From positions 1-64,000 of the forward strand of contig DF241557.1 in assembly GCA_000507305.1 (NCBI GenBank): a stretch of DNA of 64,000 bases, given 5' to 3'. The DNA is from Breviolum minutum Mf 1.05b.01 (Eukaryota; Sar; Dinophyceae; Suessiales; Symbiodiniaceae). The notes beneath the pieces were generated by a model that had not been told where the DNA came from, searched no databases, and saw only the letters and a program-made list of their open reading frames with translations. This document shows, piece after piece, positions 43,201 to 55,200 of this stretch. Numbering within the stretch: the stretch's first letter is position 1; each line of letters begins with the position of its first letter. A program made the translations under genes and the position numbers.

Positions 43201-46200
43201 ACATACTAGGGGGGCCCACCATGTCGAAAGGTTTGTTTTCGGTGTGAAACTTAAAACCTTTTGGTTCAGCAAACCCATATCCGGAGCTATGATTCTTACC
43301 CTTAGTCAATGGGTTTTGAAGCTATAATAAGATGGCTTAGCTCAAATTTACTTTTTTGGGTTGGTCCAACATGATTTGTTTGGTGATTGCATTTCAACAA
43401 TTTGTTTTTCAATTTCACACCGAAACTTGTGGTTGCATGATCCAATCGGACTATTTTTCAAACGGGTGATTCAACCATCAGCTATGCTCATAATTTTCGG
43501 ATTGGCTTCTCTTTCTCTGTTTGTGAAGGGTTGCATACAAAATTCACCAGTGACTTGTAGTTGACCAGTCGACTCAGGCATGCATTGTCAATATTTTCAA
43601 CATAGGGTTGACTCCCTTGATGAGGATGATTGTAAGATATGTAAAATGTACACATGTATGATCATTGCCAAAACCCTTGAGCAGTGGCGTTTTTACATCT
43701 ATTCATAGGTTGGATTTTCAACCTTCAAGGACTTCAGGCACAAATGCAGTTACCCCTCCCTGAAACGAACAGACAGCAAACGCACCTTAAAAAAAGGGAT
43801 GGCTGGAATACGATTTCTTGTAGTTTCCTTTTGAGGCCCGATCTATTTTCAGATGCTACACTCCGGGATCAACTAACATAGGAATGGCTGGGAAATCCCA
43901 CCATTTGAGTCGATGTATCTCCTATAAAAAATGGTGGGTTTTCCAGCCAGCTATGTTAGGAACTACCAGAGGGTATATTAGTTTCAGGGAGTTCTGAGGT
44001 TGTTTCAACACACCTTTGGAACACACCCCTAAACCTTTACCAACAGGCCGTAAAGGGATTCTTTTCATAGTCAGGTAGGGGGATTGCCTGGGGTGTGCTC
44101 TACGGGTGTGTTGTAATTTTCTTGGAGGAGTGTAATCATCTTGGTGACCGGCATCCTGGTGACCGGGGGAAACTCGCATTCCCAAAGTAAAATTTGGGAA
44201 GTTTCAGGCACGTTCACCTCGCTTGTCCTTATCTTCATCGATGTCTGCGTCTCTTGGGATGCAACATTTCATGGATGGATCATGGCGGGGCCTTGAAGCG
44301 CAAACCCATACGTAGTTGATGGCTGAAATCCGGTAAACTCACCTGTTGAGGTTGGTATTTTATCCCATTCTTTACAGGGTTGCGATACATCCAAACGGTG
44401 GTTGTTTGGGATTTCTTCCATCAACAGTGAAAGAAGCATTCATGGCAATGTTGTTACGCTCCCTAAGGATCCCTAAGGACCCTCAAAACTGGCTCTTTTG
44501 ACGACCTAAACAACCCTGCGTCATACAGGTTCGTTCAACCCCTTCCATTGGAGGGTCCTTCCGATCCTTAGGGTATATACTATTTGCTTTCGATTTTTTC
44601 ATGGAAAAACATCATTCACCAGTCATATAGATATAGACATCAAAGATCATCAAAGTATGGTGTGTATCTTTAGTATGAAATCCAAAGAAAACAACTATAC
44701 CTCAAAGTAAATCTACCACCGCCATTTCCCATTTCCTCATTTTGGCGTGTTTTTTTGTTGTTGTATTTGTCCGACTCACATCTTCCAATCGTTTCGTTTG
44801 GTTGACTAGGTGGTGGCAACTCAAATATTTTTGGAATTTTCACCCCGAAACTTGGGGAAGATGAACCCATTTTGACTTGAGCATATTTTTCAACTGGGTT
44901 GGAAACGAAACGCCCAAAGCGCGCCTTCAAGGTTGTTGAGTCCACGTGATCGTTTACAGAGTTGGGATTTGAACATTGCATCCTATTCTCGAGAGGCGGT
45001 CGGTCTCAGACGAGGGGAGGTGACTGGTCGGTGGACCGGAGGATCCCGATCGTTATAAAAGGGGGGTTGAAATAAAAACCTATAAATGGCCGACAAATAC
45101 ATGGGTTTGCCTGGGGTGAAAAAACCCTACATAGGTTATAGCCCTCCATTTATAACTGGTAGAGGTCCACCTTGTAATTGAGTTAGTAAGTTAGCAACTA
45201 TGGTGATCCTAAGTCCCCTGGGGTTGTTCTCCTTCCAAATGGTCTTTTTATGGCTCATGAATCTGGGGTACTATAGTATTGGGATGGCCCTACAAGTTTT
45301 AAACCCCTGCGAACAGCCTGTGCAGCTTCGATTCTTCTGCGAACTTTTCTACAAACAGCCAACTATACGAAGCGGATCCAACGATACGAACAGGATGTTG
45401 TGAGGGTTCTGAACCAAGACGACGAAGTCTCGGGGAATTTTTTTCAAAAAGTCAGGGTTTCTTGCGACTCAGCTAACCATGGATAACCGGATAACCTTTA
45501 CATTTCAAAATCTTGGGGAGTACATATATTTCATAGGAAGAATAAAGTTCTACCTTTGGACCCCAAAGCCATGAAAAATGAGGGTTTTAGGCCCCAAATA
45601 TGGGTTATAACCCAAAAAAATGAAGGTTATGGGTTCCCATGGTACCTTTTATTTCATGGTCCGATGATGGTTGAGTAAGTTTCAAAAGCACTGGGGCCAG
45701 ATGGCCAGATGTTGGTGACCAGTTGGGGATGGTTATGGATTATTTACCTGGAAGTCTAACAAAAAACCATGACAACCATGGATGGAAATGGTGATGTCAA
45801 GCCATTTTTTCTGGTTGGTTGTTTCAAATATTTTTTATTTTCACCCCTACTTGGGGAAATGATCCAATTTTGACTAATATTTTTCAGATGGGTTGAAACC
45901 ACCACGTAGTTTTATATTTTTGTTATGTAATGATTAGGAGTCTTCCAGGTGTTATGAAGCTGTTTGTCTTGAGTTCCTGGTAGATTGTTTTTCTTGGAAG
46001 CTCCCCTTCCCCAAAGAATGAAAGGTATAGTCTACTTGTAGTTTAGGTGCCAAGATTGCGCAGAAACAAGCTAGTTATCTAAGGTGAATCGGTTGATTAA
46101 TACTACCAAGGGTTATAGGGGCAACCGGGGCCCACTTTCTAGCTACGGCTTCCCGCTGTGCTTTCGCCAGGAAGTGCAACAATTGGAGTCTGAACGTTTA

Positions 46201-49200
46201 GCTGCCCTGGCTGACAAGGTGAGGGGTTTTCCAAAAAAAACGATGAGTTTAGGGCCCCTAAATGGTGGTTTGGGGTAAGGGAAATCCCCCTTATTTGAAG
46301 GAAATCTAGGTTGGTGAAATATTCTTCCATTTAGCCAGATACCCTCATCTTCCTCCAGTTTCCTACCAATTTGGAACAAGGTGTCTTTTTGGTTCCCTGA
46401 TATGAGCAACACATATGCAGGGGAACTCCCTACTCATGTTCACACTGCCAAATGAAGGAGTTTTGATTGGGATTTCCTACTAAAGGAGGGTTAAAAGAAA
46501 CATTCAAGATCAGAATGAAAAATCCACCACCACCACTGGACAGAAAGGCTCAAATTGTTCACGCCATGGTAAAACAACTACTATACTCATTCATATGGAG
46601 TTCTTTCGTTAAACATTGAAGACATCTCTTATGTGTTTCATAAAATTCAAGTAAATGCCATGTAAATATACCAGTCCCATTGGAGATTCGTTCTCTCCAG
46701 AAAATTCCGAGAAGATTTCTGCAGGTTGAAGTGTGGGACTCATTAAGGAGATAAATCTGGTGTCAATGCACAACAGACATTTCGGCAAATAAGTTGATAT
46801 GAGAAAATTCCATGTCAACCTACAGATTTGCGATGGAAAAAAAACATTTCTCAACTGGTGATTAAAAAACCGGATTTTCCAAGCAAGGCTATCACTTACA
46901 ACTGTATGCTGATGTGTACATCCCTGAAATTTAACACCGAAATAGCCCTGCTTGAAAGGAACTACTACTTTTTTTCACCAAACATTTCATGTATCCAAAA
47001 TGGAGATACTCAAACCTATATAAGCTTTATGTAAGGCTTATGCAAGGGAAAACCCAGCCCTGAAATAGCGGTTCAATACCTCCATTTTTGGTACCTGAAA
47101 CTTTTGGTGAAAGTTGTTGCTTTCACTCCAACAAATCGCCAGCACTCGGATGAGCCAACAAAAATGTTATGCACGAAAGGTACATGTTGCGGACCATTTT
47201 GCCCTCCCTAAAACTAAGATAGCCCGTGAAAATGGATGGTTGGAATGCTAGTTTCCTTTTGGGATATGGCCCATTTTGGGGGCTACGTGAGTTTTAGGGA
47301 GTGTATTGAATGCATTTGCCCCGCCAAAAAAGAAATCAATTCAGAGTTCCAGGTGGCCCACCCCCCGAAATAAGATGCCATGTTGAGAAAAATCGGGGGT
47401 GTAAGGGTCTTTCTAAATGATGGCCTAATTTCTTCATCCCAAAAAAATCAACAAGACCCTGTAGCAGAAACTGGGTTGCTGGACCTGGACCCCTCTGGTT
47501 CCTAGGAGCTTCGGGTACTTCAGGTGCCAAAACACCGTTGAAACGAGGAAGAAAAGATGGGTGAAAACTCACCCATGACCTGGATCAATGGGACATGGTA
47601 TATTTATTACATACCAGCACCTTCCAAGGGGTGCCAAATAAACCCCAAGGATGGTTAATTGAGACCCCTTAAAACCATTTGTCACCCTTTGGAAGGTCCA
47701 GGTACATTGAATCTGTTTTTTTTAGTGGTAAATTAGCGAAGGTAAAGAGTCACCACATTATGGGGCGACATTTGGAACTGTCTCGTGAGCATGTTTGCAA
47801 TTGGGAAGAAGTCTAATGGAAGAGGAAACACCAATTTCCCAGCCGCCTTTTGGAGGGTGATTATGTTAGGTCTCTGAATGGTACCATAATTTCTGGTCAA
47901 ATTAGCTCGCGACCTCACACGAGTTTTCACCCCAAATGGTGGTGAAAAACTAGGGGAAATCCCCGGCTATTTCAAAGAAATCTAGGTTGTTGAAATATTA
48001 TAATTTGGTCAGATAATTTCAAGCGCTGATAATATGCAATTTTTTCAGGATTCGGGCTGCCTAAGGTTTCAGTTCGTACCTATGGGATTGGTGCCTTTCA
48101 ACCCTTGGTTCACAGAAGGAGCATAATCATCATGTTTCTTAGCCTTGTAAGTCAACGACTATTAAAATGATAGACCCCTGGAATTGTTGCTTTTTTAGAC
48201 CCTAATGAAATCATGGTCTTTTACAACAGATTGATTTAGGGATCGGGATCTAATATACGTATAATTTCAGTGAGGATTCAGATTTTCCATTTCTTGAGAT
48301 CCAATTCACATTATAAGTCCCTAGTAAAAATTGTTCCCTAAGGATCATTGGACCCTCAAAACTGGCGTCCTTTTGACGACTTAAACAACCCTGCGTCATA
48401 CAGGTTCGTTCAACCCCTTCCATTGGAGGGTCCTTCGGATCCTTAGGGTATATAATATGAACCTTCGAACTTTTCATGGAAAAACCATAATTAACCAGTC
48501 ATAAACATACATATATATATATATAGACATCAAAGTATGGTGTGTATCTTTAGTATGAAATCCCCCAAAAAAACTAACTATACCTCAAAGTAAATCTACC
48601 ACCACCATTTCCCATGGAGACTTGGACTCCACCAAGGGTTGGACTTCAATCCGGGACTTGCCTCAGGGTGGAAATCACCCCAACAAAAACCCACAGATAT
48701 AATCCTGGTACCCTAAAGGACCATTTTTTCAATGGATGTTTGGTAAACCACCCATTTTTTTAATGTAATGGTTTGGTTCATCATCCAATTGAAACAACCA
48801 TAAAAAAACTGGTTGTTTGGAGTTCCAGGATGCCATTATGTAGAACTGGTGACCGGTCACCCCACCTTGGACCATGATTTCCTTAAGCCGTTCACCCGAT
48901 TTCCCATGAGAGATCATCCCCATCCAATACCTGAAGAGTTGGGTATAGAGGATGTGCTTCTGCTGCGTAAAAATACGCCTCACCTGTGGATGCAGTGGAT
49001 ACAGCATGGGATTTTCTGCAGTTGCTGCATCCAAAAGCATTGCTTTCGGATGGCTGAAAAACTTTGAAAAAGCCAGACACTTTGTGGCATCGATCATCAG
49101 CCCAGGCCTGGATCTGTGGTCAACTTTCTTCGGCAGAACAACTATAACGTAAGCAGCGATGTGCCCAGAACCTTCCTCCCAAGCCTTTTCCTGCAGCAGA

Positions 49201-52200
49201 ATCACTGGCCGACGAGTTGAGCAGGCAGATTGGCTATGCAGCTTGGATAGCTTTGAGCAGATCTTTGGTACGGATGCAGTCCAAAGCATCATTAAGCACC
49301 TGGTGATTGACACTTTCGTCTCCAAAAACGCTTGCCAGTTCACGGTATTCTTCAGGGTGAAGATGGAGATTGTCCTGCTGGTGCAAGCGGTTGTATGATT
49401 GATACCAAACAACTGACGTCATGGATTTTGTTGTGAAGATTTTTTGTTTGATCTCGTAAAGAGCCTTGGTTGTGAAGTTTTAGATATTCCAACATTATGT
49501 TCATTTGAGATCATGACTGATACCAACAGAACGTCATGATTCATCATTTAACCTCCACTGCTTTGATTTTGCCCAATAGGATTTTCATCCATGGGCAATT
49601 AACCTCCAATTTGGATGTGAAAAGGTTGACCCTTTCTGAATCTGGAAATGCAACTGACAGACATCTTGGATTAGACGACCCTTCAGAAGGTCAACGGCTG
49701 GAACCGAAAAATTTTGGAGGTTTGGAAAAGGATTTTTGGAAATTCAATTTGATGAGTTTTAGGTTCCAGCCGTTCATTTTCAGGTACCTGGTAAAGCGGA
49801 AGAGTGGAAATTTTAACACTTTTTTGAAAAAAGGACGTTTTGTAAAGACGGATCTAAAATAATTGCTTCGGGGTGGTTTTACCCGTTCGAGACCGTTCGA
49901 CCCCTAAATCATATAATTTCCACTCTTCCGTATGCATGTTGTTCACTAAAGCCTGCATGAGGATAAGAATCCAAACATGCCGATTTAGCTCGTGTGTTGC
50001 AAGTTAACATGCTGATTTAGTTTGCAGTGTTTTGCAAGCAAACATGCCGATTTAGCTTGTGTTTTGCAAGTAAAAACCGTTCAATTACGTAAAATTTTAT
50101 GTAAAGGGCAAAAATACCCGTTCGATTCCATTTACGTAAAAAAAACGTACCCGTTCGAACCCGTTCGAATCCGTTCAAAACCCATTCAAAACCCGTTCGA
50201 AAGCGTTCGGGATTACGTAAAATTTTACGTAAAACTGGTGATTTTCATAGATACTCCAAAGACCATCCCCAATCTGTGTTGAGTTGCTTTTGGAAGATTT
50301 ACCAGTGACTGGAAGCATTTTAAGAGGAGTTCCAACTGGGTTTGGCAACCACATGGTGTGACAAACCGTTCAAGAACATAAAAAGCGTGCGGGTCAAAAA
50401 AAACCGTTCGGGACCGTAAATGACCGTTCAAGGGTGAGTTTTTCTTGAAATCTTGAGAAGAACCAACTTTTCAGCAAACGGGTCTGAAATATCCACCCCC
50501 CAGCTTTAACAGGTAGTTTTCCGATGTTTTTTTCCCACTTTTTCTTTCGGTGACAAAACTCTTCCATGTACCATTTTTTCCGGACTTTATTTAAAAAAAC
50601 GCAACTGACAGAGAACTTGACCAAAAGATTGATGGCGACGTTGTTTTCCAGGCTCGGGAAAACAAGTCTCACCAGCGGATGAATATGGAAGCGCGTCCGG
50701 AACCCCTGGTCATTGCGCAAAAAGTGGATGGCAGTCGACCTCATTGCCTAAAGGTTTAGTATGTGTCCATCCGGTGTTATCTAACATAGCAATGGAACCT
50801 CACCTGTTTCTATAAAGAAATTAATATATGTATAGCTGTATAACTGGCATTTCATTGCAAAAATGGGCGCAATATTTAGATGTATTTGACATGTTTTTGG
50901 CCATTTGATTTGTATCCCCCGAGTTTGTTGGGGAGTTGCATGATGAAATTTGACCTTAGCGCATGTTGTTTTTTGGGGGGGAGATTCAGCCCCCAAGCAT
51001 TTACCACGTCGGCCCATAACAGGACCTCCTCACCCCTCAAATGTAACATGGATCTGGTCGAATTAGCTCGTGACCTCAAAGTTTTCACCCCAGGTAGCTG
51101 ACGAGAAATCCCATAGGTTGGTTATATCATAATTCGGCCAGATGGATGCCCCAAAATCACGTGATTCCTTTTCCAGGAGTTATCTTTTCCAAACCACCCG
51201 AAATCTTCTTTGGGCATTGTAAGAGTTTACCTGAAATTTCCAAGATGTTTATGGTTTTCATGTTGGTGCTTTCCTAAAATGGTGGTACCCCCAAAACACC
51301 CCAAAATGATCATTTTTAGTAGGGAAAACCCAATGGTTGTTGGGGAAACCCACCATTTTAGGAACCCCCCCATGTAGGTAAAGAACTATACCAGACCAGT
51401 CCCATGGCTTTCTATGGGATATCAACCTCAAGCCCGGTGGATCCCAGGTCGAAGTCAAGTCATGGGTCGTCGCACCACAGAGTTGGAAGCCTTACGCTTG
51501 GCCAGGGAGGAGAAGCGTCAACAGGAGACCGAGCCGACCGGATTCTTTTCCGACGTTTTCCCCTGAAAAAAAGCGGTCAAAACGCCCAAGCAGGTGACCT
51601 TTTTCGAACTCTTAAGGGCTTTGATTTTTTTTTGGAGGGGGGAGCATGTTTTTGGAGACAGAAAGACGGGTGGAAAAATGATTGATTATACTGCAAGGTG
51701 GGCCCCGAGCCGATCCTTGCAAATGGAGTCACAACCCTACTTGACTCGCTCCTGCTTTAAAGCGGCTGGCTGGAAACAACATCTGGGTTTTTCAACTCAA
51801 AGTACCACTGAAAGTTGAAAAGCCAGATTATCCCCGGGTATTTGCCATCTTTGCGCTGCAGAGTTATATACTTGTTCAATCTTTTTCATCAGTGAATTAG
51901 ACATGTATAATTCACTTAATTATGGGGGTGTTGTTGGTGGAGTCGCCACTAGTTATACCCTTTGACTTTGCTTTATATAAACTGCCCTTTTGAAAAAGCG
52001 CTATATTGCTGCGCTTCCAAAAACTCCCAGGGCTCGCCACGCTGCAGGAGATCCGAAAGCGAGCGCGGGAACGCGAACAACGCATTGAGCAACGTCAGAT
52101 GCGAAGGCCTGGGCGACGACGACGACGAGCGGGTGGGATCCCCCCATCTCTTCTACCCTAAGTGGGTGGTGGCAACTCAAATACTTTTGGCATTTTCACC

Positions 52201-55200
52201 CCGAAAATTGGGGAAGATTCCCACCCATTTTGACGAGCATATTTTTTCAAAGGGGTTGGTGAAAAACCACCAACTAGCTAAGAATTATGGGATCTCAAGT
52301 CACTGGTGGTTTGGAGATCCAAAAAACCCCTGCAAAAAACAGATCCAAACCCCTCTTTTTTGGAGGGTCCAATGATTCTTAGGGTAGTGGGTCTTATCAA
52401 AAATGTCCTACAAGATGGGTCCCTAGAAATTTAGAAGAATCATAATGCTTTCCTCTTGGAGATGGTCCAATGCCTGATCCAATATATACTATTTGTTTCA
52501 AAGGTATTCATCCAGGATGGATATCAACAAACTGGGTCCCTACCAGTTATCGTGTGAGGCCTAACTCCACTTATTTCGGGGTGAAAAAAAAAACGTGAAA
52601 TTTATGAATGTTCGGCCATTTGTACGGGCTACCCGTGTCACTCCATTTATAACGACCGGCTCGGGGCCCACCTTGTTTCTGTTGGGTCATTTTTGTGGGG
52701 GGACCGGGCCTCGGGAATGGACTCCAACCCCTCCTCAACACCCAAGTATTTTTTTACTGGAGAGAAGGTTGTTTTTTTTGAGGAAATCTCAGGTAATCTG
52801 AGGAAAATTCCACAATTTTTGGCCCCGAAATCACCGGGTTTGTCAAACCTTTTTCCATTTATTTTTGGGGTGATAAAATGGGATAAATTTGAACAACATC
52901 ACCCCAAAAAGTGGCTTAAAATGATGGGGGGTTTCATCCACCTGTCTTTTTGGTGGGGGGAGACATGAACATAATTGGCAAAGCCTGAAAATCATGACAG
53001 ATTGACCGACCCTCAAATGTAACTTAAATCACCTCGGCTGTTACTTAAGAGGATCATCTCAGTTAGTAATTGGTTAATAACCATGGTTAGTAAGTCCTGT
53101 AAGGATCACGTTGTGGGGACCCCTTCCAAATGGCCTAAACGACGAATAAATGGTGGTGATCCTAACCACTTACTCAGTGGGATGAACCTTCAAGTATTCT
53201 TTAAGGCCCATTTTTATGGATCCCATCCCCCACTGCAACAGTGGAGCTCGTGAAGTTTCATTTCGGGTTCCCGGAACATAAAAACCCAGGGTTGAAAGGC
53301 ATTCCCCAAAGGATCCGTATGAATCCCACAATTCGGTGTTTTTTCAGGTTGGGTTATTCACCTTTTTTTTTGGATGGATGCCGTGGGGATTCAGATAGAT
53401 GTTGATGGTTGAAAACATATGGCTTAGGATCAAGATTATCCTCCCATGATTTATCCATGTGTTTTTTAACTTTTCCTTGGAAAAAAATCCAGCCATCGAG
53501 ACAATCTCGAAAGATCCAGCGGTCGAAATCTTTTGTATATTTCCACCTGTTGTTTTGATGCTGTTCAACGGTTTAACCTTGGTTCACGATGGATAAATTG
53601 GGGTGTTGCTGTAAAACCTGGGTTCACTAAGTGGGTAAATAGTCTTTTCATCTTTTTATTGTTATGAAGGGACGCACCCACCCATTTTTAACCATCACGG
53701 ACTGCATCATTATCATCATCCCAGAAACTTCCATTTTTACACCCCAATGAATTTACAGAAACAAAAAACCACAGCAAATCTTCCCATGCTTCCCCCAAAA
53801 AAAATTGGGGCTTCCAACAATTTCCCACCGGAGACTTCGGGTGATGAACCGAGCCGCTGATTACTAAGGGTAGGAGAAGTGGGCAGTAAAGAATACGAGG
53901 TGGGGGCTTGATTTTTCGGGTGATGTGACCGGTGATGATGACGTGGTTATTTGGGGGATTTTTTTTGCCAGTTGGACTTTTGGACAATTTTGGCTATACA
54001 AAAAAAAGGTGGAGGGGTTGGATCGAGTTTTATCTTTGCATTTTTTCATGGTTGGTTTGGAGGTTGATGTTGTTTCACCTCAGATGGGTGAACTGCGTGA
54101 ACATGTGTTTTTGCCATGGAAATTTTACAGAAGCAACATGTAGCCTCCCTGAGACTAACAGCAAAAAGCCCTCACTGGTTGGAAGATGAGTTTCCTTTCG
54201 AGAAGGTTTATTTTTAGGTGCGTTTTAGTTTGTGTCTACAAAGTTGCCCAATGCACACCGGAATGTCTTGAACTTAAATCAATGATGAACTTGGATCACT
54301 GTAGCATAAGTGATTTACCACATTCATCAGACATATCGGGGATTTGTTTTTTTCCAAGCATTAAAACAACAATATGAATCTGACTTTCGGTTGTTGGTGG
54401 TTGGAAATTTGGGGAAGGTTTTCTTATGAAAGGGTTCCACATTACTAGGTGGTTTTGTTTTTTTTGTTTTCCGCTACTGTTTATCCCAAAAAAACCTTGG
54501 AGTTTGCTTGATTCAATTTGACGATCTACTGTGACTTGTTTAAGGTCATGTTTTATTTTGTACCATGGTAAAGCACCGTTGTTCACCACCATGTGGGAAA
54601 ATATGTTTACTTTTTCCAAGCATCGAACAAGCAAATCCAAGTATATCATATTTTTCCACATGGGTGCGGGGAAAAATTAATCCCTCAACACAAACCTCCC
54701 TCCTCCTCCCAACGGCTCGAAGCTTTAAAACAGGAGAGGCTCCGGGATCTTCGAGTGCATCAAAAAAGAGAAAGAAAGGTGCCTTGAGAAGAAGTTTTTA
54801 TCAGTTTCACGTGCCTTGTGTAAAACTGTTGATGCTTCAGAAATCCGGCGATCACCAGTTGAGGTTGGTAATTGAAATCCCATTATTTACAAGGTTTTAT
54901 GCATCCCAGGTGATGCAGGTTCCATCAACAATACGAGTGATATCAGAAAATAGGACCCACACTTATTGAAATAACTCGGGATTTGAATACCATAACTACA
55001 GGTGGTTTCAAGTCATTGTTTATTTTCTACCCCGAAATGTTTGGGCAGGTGATGAAAATTTGAGACTGCTAACTACTGTGTAAGGTGGGCACCAAAACGA
55101 ATCATTAATGGAGTAATTGCCCCTACAAGTAGGGTGAAATAACCCCAGTTATCCATTTTGATGTTCCTAAAATTGTGGTACCCCAAAACACCCCAACATG

